From assembly GCF_900170035.1 (NCBI RefSeq), contig NZ_LT828540.1:947419-988869 (forward strand): a stretch of DNA of 41,451 nt, written 5' to 3'. The position numbers and the translations under genes were made by a program. The DNA comes from Desulfamplus magnetovallimortis. Its GTDB lineage: Bacteria; Desulfobacterota; Desulfobacteria; Desulfobacterales; Desulfobacteraceae. Numbering within the stretch: the first letter of the stretch is position 1; every line of letters starts with the position of its first letter. The notes beneath the pieces are model-generated. The model ran no database searches. It had not been told where the DNA came from and saw only the letters and a program-made list of their open reading frames with translations. Below, piece after piece: positions 8,038-17,072 of this stretch.

Positions 8038-9186
8038 ATGATCAACAGCGACAGAATTATAGAAAGATTTACAAAATTTGCACAGATTGACTCTGTATCC
8101 AAGGAAGAGGCAGAAATAGCACAGCTTCTCAAAAAGATACTAAAAGAAATGGGTGCAGAGGTTTTTATGGATAATGCTGCTGAAAGTGTTGGCGGCAATT
8201 GCGGAAATCTTGTGGCCAGATTTAAGGGAAACACAGATGTTGCCCCTGTTCTTCTCTCAGGTCATATGGATACAGTCGAGCCTGGTAGAGGGGTGAAGGT
8301 GCAGTTTAAGGATGGGGTTTTCAGAAGCGACGGCACTACAATACTTGGCTCAGATGACAAATCAGCACTTGTTATAATACTTGAAGTGATGGATGTCATA
8401 CTTGAAAACAACCTTCCATACCCACCTGTTGAAATTGTATTTACAGTTTGCGAAGAGATAGGTTTGCTTGGAGCCAAAAATTTTGATCTCTCCCTGATTA
8501 ATGCAAAAATTGGCTATATTCTTGATTCAACTGATACTGAAGGAATTGTAACCCGTGCTCCATCTGCAAAGCACTTTACCATTAATGTTCATGGCAAGGA
8601 TGCCCATGCTGGAGCTTCCCCTGAAAAGGGAATCAACGCCATTGCTGTTGCAGCAAAGGCAATATCCCAACTGGAGCTTGGCCGAATTGATTTTGAAACA
8701 ACCTGTAACATAGGAAAAATCCAAGGCGGAAAAGCCACCAATATTGTTCCGGATCTTGTTACACTTCATGGTGAGGCCAGAAGTCACGACGAGGCAAAAC
8801 TTGAGAGAGTCACACAAAACGTGTGCGATGTTTTTAATAAGACAGTTGAGATGTTAAGAAAAGAGAAAAATGATCTTCTGCCAAAAGTTGACATTGACAT
8901 TAAGGAGGATTTTCCGGCAACCTATATTGCTGACAATCATGTGGTGGTTACCCTGGCACAGCGTGCTGCTGCAAATCTTGGGAAAAAACTTGAATGTAAA
9001 GCCATTGGCGGCGGAGCAGATGCAAACATCTTTTTTGGCAAAGGTGTTGTAACAGGTGTACTTGGCACAGGCATGACCGATGTTCATACTGTCAGGGAGT
9101 CAATAACCCTAAAAGATATGGAAAACAGCGTCAGGCTTATTCTTGAAATCCTGAAACTTCATGCATCCGGAAGTGACAATGTCTGA
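8038..9186 (+). CDS. M20-family metallopeptidase, PepT-like
   Basis: 382 residues from the ATG at 8038 (AAAAAGAGGG upstream). A start at 7984 would add 18 residues without a ribosome site. It matches the tripeptidase T-like branch of M20 zinc aminopeptidases, which act in the cytosol on short peptides. Metal and catalytic residues are visible: GHMDTVEPG (H76, D78), GSDDKSA (D106 region), CEEIG (E139-E140) and a late GMTDVHTVRE. The middle carries the dimerisation or lid domain, with HGKDAHAGASPEKG. Its end overlaps the larC start by 8 bases, so the two are probably translated together. Substrate specificity cannot be told. Confidence 0.88.
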   Translation: MINSDRIIERFTKFAQIDSVSKEEAEIAQLLKKILKEMGAEVFMDNAAESVGGNCGNLVARFKGNTDVAPVLLSGHMDTVEPGRGVKVQFKDGVFRSDGTTILGSDDKSALVIILEVMDVILENNLPYPPVEIVFTVCEEIGLLGAKNFDLSLINAKIGYILDSTDTEGIVTRAPSAKHFTINVHGKDAHAGASPEKGINAIAVAAKAISQLELGRIDFETTCNIGKIQGGKATNIVPDLVTLHGEARSHDEAKLERVTQNVCDVFNKTVEMLRKEKNDLLPKVDIDIKEDFPATYIADNHVVVTLAQRAAANLGKKLECKAIGGGADANIFFGKGVVTGVLGTGMTDVHTVRESITLKDMENSVRLILEILKLHASGSDNV

Positions 9187-10447
9187 CACAATGATTGCCT
9201 ATTTTGATATGTTTTCCGGTATAAGTGGAGATATGACCCTTGGAGCATGTCTATCCCTTGGGGTTCCTGCAGAGTGGCTTAACCGGCAATTTGAAAAAAT
9301 TCCACTTTTAGGCGTTAAAATAAGGAGAGAGGATGTAATCCGTAACGGTATTTCTGCTGTAAAGCTCTTTGTTGATGAATCCCACCATTCCCATACCCTG
9401 GATGAATTGCAAAGATTGGATAAATTAGAAAAAGAGTATGCAAGCGAGGCTTCCAGCCACTCCCATTCAAGGAATTTTGAACAGATTAAATCCCTGATTT
9501 TTAATGCACCTTTTTCTGAATATGTAATATCTTCGTCTGTTGCAGCATTTAAAAAAATTGCAGTGGCTGAATCTGCAATCCACGGGGTACCCCTTGAAAA
9601 AATCCATTTTCATGAAGTCGGAGGAGTGGATGCCATTGTTGATATTGTGGGCACTTTCCTCTGCATGGAGTACCTTGGTATTCAAGAGGTTTATGCATCA
9701 ATGATACCCCTTGGAAATGGAAGTGTTACATGCAGCCACGGTGCAATACCAGTACCTGCTCCTGCCACCATTAAAATTCTTGAAGGCGTTCCTGTTAAAG
9801 CATCAGGCAATGCATTTGAGATGGTAACCCCCACAGGTGCCGCCATAATCACCACCCTTGCATCATCATTTGGAGACATTCCTGACATGGTGATTGCCGG
9901 AAGTGGTTATGGCTCAGGAACATATGAGTCAAAAAGCGGCCTTCCCAATCTGCTGCGCATAATAACCGGACGCAAACCTGCACCAAAAGCAATAGAAAAC
10001 GAGTATATTTTTTATGAAAAGGTTTGTGTTCTCACAACCATTATTGATGACATGAACCCCGAAGTTTATGGGTTTCTTATGGAAAAGCTTTTTGTATCAG
10101 GAGCACTTGATGTCTCATGGACTCCTGCCCAGATGAAAAAAAACAGACCTGGAAACCGTATTGAAGTGATCTGTAAAAAAGAGTCTCTTGATAGTATGAT
10201 TCATGTGATACTCACTGAAACAACCACCACCGGTGTACGTTTTGATATTGTTAACAGAGCCTTTCTTGAAAGATGCACCATAGATGTTGAAACTGTTTTT
10301 GGAAAAATTGCTGCAAAAGAGATTAAAGAGCCTTCAGGAGCTGTTCGTATTGTGCCTGAATATGATATCTGTCATAAAATAGCACATGAAAAAAATATTC
10401 CTCTGCATGAAGTTTACAGAGAAATTATGGCAGCAACACTAACATAG
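9179..10447 (+). CDS. larC: Nickel pincer cofactor biosynthesis protein LarC
   Basis: 422 residues from the ATG at 9179; ATGs at 9161 and 9191 are alternatives. LarC inserts nickel into the pincer cofactor (NPN) made by LarB and LarE, used by lactate racemase and related enzymes. N-terminal YFDMFSGISGDM and HFHEVGGVDAIVDIVG are hallmarks, and the C-terminal part (TIIDDMNPEVYGFL and TPAQMKKNRPG) is the LarC2 region. In some lactobacilli LarC is made by frameshifting between two ORFs; here it is one continuous frame. A His-rich stretch near residue 90 (SSHSHS) may bind metal. larB and larE are not in the window. Confidence 0.92.
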   Translation: MSDTMIAYFDMFSGISGDMTLGACLSLGVPAEWLNRQFEKIPLLGVKIRREDVIRNGISAVKLFVDESHHSHTLDELQRLDKLEKEYASEASSHSHSRNFEQIKSLIFNAPFSEYVISSSVAAFKKIAVAESAIHGVPLEKIHFHEVGGVDAIVDIVGTFLCMEYLGIQEVYASMIPLGNGSVTCSHGAIPVPAPATIKILEGVPVKASGNAFEMVTPTGAAIITTLASSFGDIPDMVIAGSGYGSGTYESKSGLPNLLRIITGRKPAPKAIENEYIFYEKVCVLTTIIDDMNPEVYGFLMEKLFVSGALDVSWTPAQMKKNRPGNRIEVICKKESLDSMIHVILTETTTTGVRFDIVNRAFLERCTIDVETVFGKIAAKEIKEPSGAVRIVPEYDICHKIAHEKNIPLHEVYREIMAATLT

Positions 10448-10512
10448 AAAGCTTGGTATGCTCTTGTATTAAGAGAACTTTTTTGATACAAGAAGTCTTT
10501 GCATATGTAATA

Positions 10513-10751
10513 ACGTACATGGCGGATTACCGCCACAATCGAAGGGATGAAAGTCGTTTTTAAAACAGCCTGTTACCGAGACTTTCATATAAACGGCCAT
10601 GGCAGATCCATCTGCCACAACGAATCATGAAAGTCCTTTAGAGCCTTAAAAGACGGGGACTTTCTTATAAACGTACATGGCGGATAGCCGCCACAATCGA
10701 AGAGATGAAAGTCGTTTTAAAAACAGCCACTTACTGAGACTTTCATATAAA
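10513..10751. repeat. About 80-bp two-hairpin repeat (family C), three units, upstream of recA
   Basis: Three head-to-tail units start near 10513, 10592 and 10672. Each has a short hairpin such as ATGGCGGATTACCGCCAC followed by a long-range inverted pair, ATGAAAGTC and GACTTTCAT, about 35-45 bases apart. In the second unit the small stem is GGCAGA with TCTGCC, so pairing is kept while sequence changes. A relic (ATGGCCTTACTCGGCCACAA) lies at 10787-10806. The array fills most of the larC-recA gap. Confidence 0.85.
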
Positions 10752-10827
10752 AAGATTGCTCCCTGAAAACAAACTTTATGATTTAAGATGGCCTTACTCG
10801 GCCACAACCTTTTAGGAGATAAAATAT

Positions 10828-11886
10828 ATGGTAGATGCCACAGAAAAGGATAAAGCTCTTCAATCTGCAATGAGTCAGATAGAACGACAATTTGGCAAAG
10901 GTTCAATCATGAAGCTGGGATCACGCCCTGTTCAGGCTGTACCTGTGATTCATTCAGGTTCCCTGGCTCTTGACAAGGCTCTTGGTATCGGGGGATATCC
11001 CCGTGGCAGGGTTATTGAAATATATGGCCCTGAATCATCCGGAAAAACAACCCTTGCCCTCCATGCAGTGGCAGAGGCACAGAAAAAAGGTGGAGTTGCG
11101 GCATTTATTGATGCAGAGCACGCACTTGATGTCTCCTATGCCAGAAAGTTGGGAGTTGATTGTGATGAACTTCTGATTTCCCAGCCTGATACAGGAGAAC
11201 AGGCACTTGAAATTGCGGATATGCTTGTAAGAAGCGGTGCTGTGGATGTAATGATCATTGACTCTGTGGCAGCCCTTGTACCAAGGGCAGAAATTGAAGG
11301 AGAGATGGGTGATTCCCATATGGGCCTTCAGGCAAGGCTTATGTCCCAGGCATTGCGAAAACTTACAGCCACAATGTCAAAAACTAATACAACAGTTATT
11401 TTTATAAATCAGATCCGCATGAAAATCGGCGTTGTATATGGAAATCCCGAGACCACAACCGGCGGTAACGCCCTGAAATTCTATGCATCCATACGCATTG
11501 AGATCAGAAGGGCTACAGCCATCAAGGAGGGTCAGGATGTAATGGGTAACAGAACCAAGGTTAATGTTGTTAAAAACAAACTTGCCCCACCATTTAAAAG
11601 TGTTGAATTTGATATAATGTATGGAGAGGGCATTTCTAAAACCGGGGATCTGCTGGACATGGGAGTTGACCTTAACATCATTGAAAAAAGCGGTGCATGG
11701 TACTCATATGAAGGAGAGCGCATGGGTCAGGGAAGACAAAATGTTAAGACCTTTTTTGCTGATAATCCCCAGATTTATGAAAAGATTGAGGCTAAGGTTA
11801 GGGAGCAGCTTGGCATTGCTGACAAAATGCCACCAGGTAAAGAGAGTGTGACACCAGTTAAGGGAGCGACAGAACCGGAATCTTGA
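10828..11886 (+). CDS. recA: Recombinase RecA
   Basis: 352 residues, normal for RecA, the ATP-dependent strand-exchange protein that also triggers LexA cleavage. Walker A is GPESSGKTT (residues 67-75), followed by FIDAEHALD, the Walker [11 protein letters not shown], the L1 and L2 loop regions ([16 protein letters not shown] and [21 protein letters not shown]) and a variable acidic C-terminus. Start is the ATG at 10828 with TTAGGAGAT 7 bases before. No recX follows; the next stretch holds a small ORF and alaS. An SOS box was not recognised; the upstream region is full of hairpin repeats. Confidence 0.98.
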   Translation: MVDATEKDKALQSAMSQIERQFGKGSIMKLGSRPVQAVPVIHSGSLALDKALGIGGYPRGRVIEIYGPESSGKTTLALHAVAEAQKKGGVAAFIDAEHALDVSYARKLGVDCDELLISQPDTGEQALEIADMLVRSGAVDVMIIDSVAALVPRAEIEGEMGDSHMGLQARLMSQALRKLTATMSKTNTTVIFINQIRMKIGVVYGNPETTTGGNALKFYASIRIEIRRATAIKEGQDVMGNRTKVNVVKNKLAPPFKSVEFDIMYGEGISKTGDLLDMGVDLNIIEKSGAWYSYEGERMGQGRQNVKTFFADNPQIYEKIEAKVREQLGIADKMPPGKESVTPVKGATEPES

Positions 11887-11916
11887 AATGATAATTCTGA
11901 TTCCACGCGAAATCAG

Positions 11917-12066
11917 GTGCAAAGGAAAGTTGATCCCCATATTCTTCAGTTATTAAAAAAAACTGATCCTCGTTTGGGTAATTTGGCCATGAAATTTGAT
12001 TCCCGCTTTGTACAGCTTAGTTTTGACTGGGAAAGCGGGCATTCAGGAGTAAAAGATGACAGGTAA
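11917..12066 (+). CDS. Small ORF between recA and alaS, in frame with recA
   Basis: A frame of 59 codons opens directly after the recA TGA and ends at 12066, overlapping the alaS start by 11 bases. The best internal start is a GTG at 11917, giving 49 residues that contain HILQLLKKTDPRLGNLAMKF and end in GVKDDR. The composition looks like protein, and the overlap with alaS suggests coupling, but no good ribosome site precedes the GTG. It could be a short independent gene, a relic of a longer RecA C-terminus, or chance. No family is recognised. Confidence 0.35.
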   Translation: MQRKVDPHILQLLKKTDPRLGNLAMKFDSRFVQLSFDWESGHSGVKDDR

Positions 12067-14692
12067 GGAAGCACGCAGAAAATTTATTGAATACTTCAAA
12101 AAACATGATCATCAGGTGGTAAGAAGCTCGTCTCTTGTACCCCAGGATGATCCTACCCTTTTGTTCACCAATGCCGGCATGGTACAATTCAAAAGAGTGT
12201 TTACCGGAGATGAAAAAAGGGACTATTCCACCGCTGTAACTGCCCAGAAATGCGTGCGTGCCGGCGGAAAACACAATGATCTTGAAAATGTCGGCTATAC
12301 AGCCCGTCACCATACCTTTTTTGAAATGCTCGGAAATTTCTCCTTTGGGGATTATTTCAAGGAAAAGGCCATGGAACACGGCTGGAACCTTCTTACCAAA
12401 GGTTATGGCCTTGATCCGGAAAAGCTTTGGGTCTCTGTCTTTCAGGATGATGATGAAGCATATAACTTATGGAGAGATCACATAGGTGTTCCTGAAAGCC
12501 GTATTGTGAGACTTGGAGAAGATGATAACTTCTGGGCAATGGGTGACACAGGTCCATGTGGCCCGTGCAGCGAAATTCACATTGACCGCGGCCCTGAATA
12601 TGGCTGCGACAGTCCTGACTGTGCTGTCGGGTGTGAGTGTGACCGCTACCTTGAGCTGTGGAACCTTGTATTCATGCAGTTTGAAAGGGATGAAACAGGA
12701 AAAATGACACCTCTTCCCAAACCAAGCATTGACACAGGGCTTGGGCTGGAAAGAATTGTATCTGTTCTCCAGAATGTCCCCACAAACTATGAGACAGATC
12801 TTTTTATCCCCATTATGGAAAAGGTTGAGCTTCTGTCAGGCAAAAAAAAGTCAGACTCCCGTGAAACAGAAGTTGCCATGAAGGTCATTGCCGACCACAG
12901 CAGAGCGGCTGCCTTTCTTATATGTGATGGAATCCTGCCATCAAACGAAGGCAGGGGCTATGTGCTGCGAAGAATCATGAGGCGGGCAATCCGTTATGGA
13001 CGCTACATCGGCCTTACACAGTCATTTCTCCATGAGACAGTGGCAACTGTCTTTGATATGATGGATGAAGCATACCCTGAGCTTAAGGATTCAGCAGCTT
13101 TTATACTCAATGTAGTTAAAAATGAAGAGATTAAATTTTCCGAAACCCTTGATGTGGGACTGAAACTTCTTAAAGAAACAATTGATAAACTTCAGGAGCA
13201 GGATTCGCCAGATAAAATCATCTCAGGAGATGTAATATTCAGACTCTATGATACATATGGTTTTCCGGTTGATATTATCACAGATATTTTAAAGGGAACC
13301 GACATTGCACTTGATATGGAAGGATATGACCGTGCAATGGATGCCCAGAAGGCAAGATCTAAAAGCTCCAAAACATTTTCAGGTGTGGCAGAGGCATTCA
13401 AAACCCTTACCTCCCAGGGTGTCAAAACAGGGTTTACAGGATATGATGAGCTGGAAACCCAATCTCCTGTCATACTAATTGTAAGGGATGGCAAAGAGAC
13501 TGAAATTGCTATTACAGGCGATGAGATCGAATTTGTTACTGAAAGGACTCCTTTTTATGCTGAATCAGGAGGCCAGGCCGGAGATTGTGGTGTTGCACTT
13601 CCCTCCCTCTCATCAGGTGACAGTTTTACAATAAAAATTAATGAGACCATTTCTGATCCCACAGGTATCCGCATCCATAAAGGTGTTGTGGAAGAAGGCA
13701 GTGTCAAAAAAGGCGACACACTTCTTATGAAGGTGGATGCTGAAAACCGTTCGGCAACAGCACTTAACCATTCAGCTACCCATATTCTGCATGCTGCCCT
13801 CAGATCAGTGCTTGGTGACCACGTAAAACAGGCAGGTTCCCTTGTGACATGTGACAGATTAAGATTTGATTTTACTCATTTTTCTGCCATAACAAAGGAA
13901 GAGATCGCAGCCATAGAACTCTATGTCAACGCCCGAATCCGTGAAAATGTTCCCCTGGCAACAGTTGAGATGAGTATGGATGATGCTGTAAAATCAGGGG
14001 CAACTGCCCTTTTTGAAGAGAAATACGGAGATCATGTAAGGGTTGTCTCAATGGGAGAATTCAGCCGTGAACTGTGCGGTGGTACACATACAAGCCGCAC
14101 AGGTAACATTGGGGTGTTCCAGATTGTGTCAGAAGCAGGTATTGCCTCAGGCGTAAGACGCATTGAAGCTCTGACCGGTGGAAAAGCAATTGAACACATT
14201 CAGGAGAGCATAAGCCAGCTTCAATCAACGGCAAACCTTTTAAAATGCCCCAAAGATGGGGTACTCTCAAAGGTCGAAGCCATGATTTCCGATAAAAAAG
14301 CAGCAGACAAGGAGATCATTTCCCTTAAAGCTAAGATTGCCTCTAAATCCGTTGAAAGCATTGATTCAGAGATAAAAGAGATCAATGGCGTCAAAGTTTT
14401 GTCAAAACAGGTTGAGATTGACAATCCTTCACAGATGCGTGATCTTGCTGACAAGTTCAAGGCAAAAATAGGTTCCGGCGTGGTACTTCTTGGAGCGGAA
14501 TCAGGAGGCAAGGCCCTTTTGATATGCGTTGTCACAAAGGATATAACAGACAGATTCCATGCCGGAAATATTGTAAAAAAAGCTGCTGCCATTGTTGGTG
14601 GTGGCGGCGGTGGCAGACCAGATATGGCCCAGGCCGGAGGGACAAAACCGGAACATCTTGAAGCTGCCCTTAATTCTGTATATGATCTTTGA
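12056..14692 (+). CDS. alaS: Alanine--tRNA ligase
   Basis: 878 residues, normal for bacterial AlaRS, which charges tRNA-Ala in the cytosol. The class II catalytic core is N-terminal (FTNAGMVQFKRVFTG, and ARHHTFFEMLGNFSFGDYF). The editing domain carries the zinc and hydrolytic motif HSATHILHAAL plus CGGTH, and the C-terminal Gly-rich GGGGGGRPDMAQAGG is the expected C-Ala signature. A Cys-rich insertion CDSPDCAVGCECD near residue 185-195 is common in deltaproteobacterial enzymes. Start is the ATG at 12056 with TCAGGAG upstream. It lies downstream of recA, a widespread neighbour pair. Confidence 0.98.
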   Translation: MTGKEARRKFIEYFKKHDHQVVRSSSLVPQDDPTLLFTNAGMVQFKRVFTGDEKRDYSTAVTAQKCVRAGGKHNDLENVGYTARHHTFFEMLGNFSFGDYFKEKAMEHGWNLLTKGYGLDPEKLWVSVFQDDDEAYNLWRDHIGVPESRIVRLGEDDNFWAMGDTGPCGPCSEIHIDRGPEYGCDSPDCAVGCECDRYLELWNLVFMQFERDETGKMTPLPKPSIDTGLGLERIVSVLQNVPTNYETDLFIPIMEKVELLSGKKKSDSRETEVAMKVIADHSRAAAFLICDGILPSNEGRGYVLRRIMRRAIRYGRYIGLTQSFLHETVATVFDMMDEAYPELKDSAAFILNVVKNEEIKFSETLDVGLKLLKETIDKLQEQDSPDKIISGDVIFRLYDTYGFPVDIITDILKGTDIALDMEGYDRAMDAQKARSKSSKTFSGVAEAFKTLTSQGVKTGFTGYDELETQSPVILIVRDGKETEIAITGDEIEFVTERTPFYAESGGQAGDCGVALPSLSSGDSFTIKINETISDPTGIRIHKGVVEEGSVKKGDTLLMKVDAENRSATALNHSATHILHAALRSVLGDHVKQAGSLVTCDRLRFDFTHFSAITKEEIAAIELYVNARIRENVPLATVEMSMDDAVKSGATALFEEKYGDHVRVVSMGEFSRELCGGTHTSRTGNIGVFQIVSEAGIASGVRRIEALTGGKAIEHIQESISQLQSTANLLKCPKDGVLSKVEAMISDKKAADKEIISLKAKIASKSVESIDSEIKEINGVKVLSKQVEIDNPSQMRDLADKFKAKIGSGVVLLGAESGGKALLICVVTKDITDRFHAGNIVKKAAAIVGGGGGGRPDMAQAGGTKPEHLEAALNSVYDL

Positions 14693-14802
14693 TTTTTTCT
14701 AATGAATTAAGTCTGAAATCGTTTCCCAAACTCCCTCTTCACTAATGGAGAGGGAATGGCCACCACAGAAGATTACCCCTCACAACAAGAATCTTAAGCC
14801 TT

Positions 14803-15846
14803 ATGACAGCATACTTTATCAGACGTCTTCTGTTGATAATACCAACATTCATCGGTATAACGGTAATGGTGTTTGCTATTACAAGGTTTGTGCCGGGCGG
14901 CCCTGTGGAACGGATAATTGCAAACGCAAGACAGATGCAGGCCATGGGAAATACAGGCGGCGGAGGCGGCCTTTCTGACGAAAGCCGTGCAGGAGCGGGA
15001 CAACCTCTTTCTGAGGAGCAGATTGAACGACTTAAAGCCTACTACGGGTTTGATAAACCGATACTTGAAAGCTACTATCTGTGGCTTTTAAAGGTACTCA
15101 AATGGGATCTTGGCACATCAACAAGATACTATGATCCTGTATGGCAAACCATAAGAGAAAGGATTCCAATATCACTCTATTTTGGACTTCTGACCCTGAT
15201 TATGGTTTACGGCGTCTGTATTCCCCTTGGTATTGCCAAGGCAATTTACCACAAAAGCGGGTTTGATAATCTAAGTTCAATTATAATTTTTACAGGATAT
15301 GCCATTCCAGGCTGGGTTGCCGGGGTTATTTTTCTTGTACTTTTTGCTTCGAAACATGATATCTTTCCCCTTGGCGGACTTACATCAGATCTTTTTGTAC
15401 TCATGACTCCCATGGAAAAAGTAAAGGATGTAGTGTGGCATACCATACTTCCTCTGCTCTCCTATGTAATAGGGTCATTCACAGTGATGACACTTCTCAT
15501 GAAAAACACTTTGATGGATACCCTTTCTGCAGATTATGTCAGAACCGCCATCGCCAAGGGTTTATCCTTTAGACAGGCGATTTTTCGTCATGCATTGCGA
15601 AACAGCCTGATTCCAATCGCAACGCATTTTGGAAATAATATCTCCGTTATTCTCATGGGCTCGTTTCTCATTGAAAAAGTCTTTAATATCAATGGTATGG
15701 GGCTTTTAGGGTACGAATCGGTTGTGGACAGGGACTACCCCATGGTCATGGGAATTCTGGTTATCTCCTCTCTTCTTTTCATGCTGGGCAATATCCTGTC
15801 TGACATATGCGTGGCCATTGTGGATCCAAGGGTACGTTTTAAATAG
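14803..15846 (+). CDS. ABC transporter permease, YejB/DppB-like, without partner genes
   Basis: 347 residues. The protein has an N-terminal membrane segment (YFIRRLLLIIPTFIGIT), the RFVPGGPVE motif typical of oligopeptide and microcin C permeases, a 60-residue periplasmic insert rich in Gly, further membrane spans, and the EAA-loop-like region around SADYVRTAIAKGLSFRQAIFRH that contacts the ATPase. The length and insert fit YejB best. The expected neighbours (yejA, yejE, yejF) are not adjacent: hairpin repeats begin 12 bases after the stop and a different binding protein follows. Either the partners are elsewhere or the operon has been cut. The start lacks a good ribosome site. Confidence 0.82.
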   Translation: MTAYFIRRLLLIIPTFIGITVMVFAITRFVPGGPVERIIANARQMQAMGNTGGGGGLSDESRAGAGQPLSEEQIERLKAYYGFDKPILESYYLWLLKVLKWDLGTSTRYYDPVWQTIRERIPISLYFGLLTLIMVYGVCIPLGIAKAIYHKSGFDNLSSIIIFTGYAIPGWVAGVIFLVLFASKHDIFPLGGLTSDLFVLMTPMEKVKDVVWHTILPLLSYVIGSFTVMTLLMKNTLMDTLSADYVRTAIAKGLSFRQAIFRHALRNSLIPIATHFGNNISVILMGSFLIEKVFNINGMGLLGYESVVDRDYPMVMGILVISSLLFMLGNILSDICVAIVDPRVRFK

Positions 15847-15857
15847 TATGTACAAAA

Positions 15858-15980
15858 TGATCATGGCTGGAAGTCAGCCACTCCCGAATATGGAAATTTG
15901 TATCTATTTCCATGGTAAACGATCATGGCTGATGATCAGCCACCCCCGACCATGGAAATTGTATCCATTTCCACGGTAAA
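15858..15980 (-). repeat. Family B hairpin repeat, two units, reverse orientation
   Basis: Two head-to-tail copies of the 62-bp family read on the minus strand, from 15980 to 15920 and from 15919 to 15858. Their stems are GGCTGATCATCAGCC and GGCTGACTTCCAGCC. They begin 12 bases after the permease stop and could act as a 3' mRNA structure. The rest of the gap to 16109 shows nothing clear. Confidence 0.88.
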
Positions 15981-16109
15981 AAAATTCCGTTACTTTTCAG
16001 AAATAGTATCTCCACTCATGACTTTAAAAAACACATATATTGATTCACCGCCATAACCTCAGAACAAGACCACATTCATATTAACAACAAAAGCAAAAAA
16101 GGTTTATAC

Positions 16110-16931
16110 ATGAAAAAAATAATCTACCCAATTACAGTATTTATTTTGCTTCTCTCATTATTCTGCCTTCCTGTTTATTCTTCTGAAAAAATTGTTAAAG
16201 TTGCAACCCTTGATGAATATCCTCCATACTGTTTTCCCCAAAAAAGCAAAAAAGGCTTTAACGAAATAATTCCCCCCGGAGTTGATTCAGCAAACCTGCA
16301 AGGGTATAGCTGGGATGTTCTGCGGGAGAGTTTCCATGCCATGGGATATACAATAAACTTAAGTATTTACCCCTGGAAAAGGGCAGTTTATGAAACAAGC
16401 ACAGGAATGGATGACATCATTTTTCCCATGATCAAGAACCCGGAAAGGGAAAAGACATTCAGTTTTTCAAAAGAGTCTGTTGATCAGGTCAATTTTTTAA
16501 TTTACGTTCCCCTTGACTCTACCATAGAGTGGCAGGGTCTGGACTCTTTGAACGGCTTGACAATAGGAAAAATAAGGGGCTGGAACTTTGGGAAAAAATG
16601 GGACCAGGCAACAGGATTTGAAAAAGACGATGTCACAAAAATAATCCAGGGTTTTAAAATGCTTGATATGGGGCGTATTGATGGTTTTGCAGGGTATGAA
16701 ATCAATTTTGATTATGCCCTCAAAAACGAAAACTGGAAAACAAAATACAAAAAACTTCCTTCTTTTGATGCATCAATAGAATATGTTGCCGGTGTTAAGA
16801 CCAATCCCGGAATATCTATAATTCTTGATGACTTTGACCTTGGCAAAAAGAAGATAATTGAAAATGGAATTTTTTCTGACATATCAAGAAAATGGGGTGT
16901 AGAAGAGCCGCCTCAGAATCAGAACAACTAA
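16110..16931 (+). CDS. Periplasmic solute-binding protein, family 3-like
   Basis: 273 residues with a signal peptide (KKIIYPITVFILLLSLFCLP, cut near residue 24). The mature part starts VKVATLDEYPPYCF, typical of type II periplasmic binding folds used for amino acids or as sensors. Family-like segments are GYSWDVLRESFHAMGY, IYPWKRAVYET and PEREKTFSFS. No transporter genes flank it; an ABC permease of a different class lies upstream and a histidine kinase downstream. It may serve an orphan transporter or feed sensing, but the sequence does not decide the ligand. Start is the ATG at 16110 with AAAAAAGG upstream. Confidence 0.8.
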   Translation: MKKIIYPITVFILLLSLFCLPVYSSEKIVKVATLDEYPPYCFPQKSKKGFNEIIPPGVDSANLQGYSWDVLRESFHAMGYTINLSIYPWKRAVYETSTGMDDIIFPMIKNPEREKTFSFSKESVDQVNFLIYVPLDSTIEWQGLDSLNGLTIGKIRGWNFGKKWDQATGFEKDDVTKIIQGFKMLDMGRIDGFAGYEINFDYALKNENWKTKYKKLPSFDASIEYVAGVKTNPGISIILDDFDLGKKKIIENGIFSDISRKWGVEEPPQNQNN

Positions 16932-17023
16932 TGCTTCTTCAAGTTTGAACTGTCGAAGATTTTTAAAACACTTCAAGATTTCAAGTTTTTTCTACCCGTT
17001 AACCAAACCCTGCAAAAACACTT
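16931..17023 (+). repeat. About 95-bp dispersed hairpin repeat (family D), copy 1
   Basis: Starts TGCTTCTTCAAGTTTGAAC and ends near ACCAAACCCTGCAAAAACAC. The two ends are imperfect inverted repeats. It is the most diverged of three copies (others at 25092 and 34693). It begins at the stop codon of the binding-protein gene and fills most of the gap to the kinase. Confidence 0.75.
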
Positions 17024-17072
17024 AATTGAGTACTCAGCATGATAAATGCAGAATTTAAAAAAGGATGGTGCT

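Noticed and set aside
9179-10447. Programmed frameshift in larC
   Set aside because: Known in some lactobacilli, but here LarC is one continuous frame.
11884-11916. Selenocysteine recoding of the recA TGA
   Set aside because: A small hairpin (CTGATT/AATCAG) follows the TGA, but its loop lacks bacterial SECIS features and RecA is complete without the extension.
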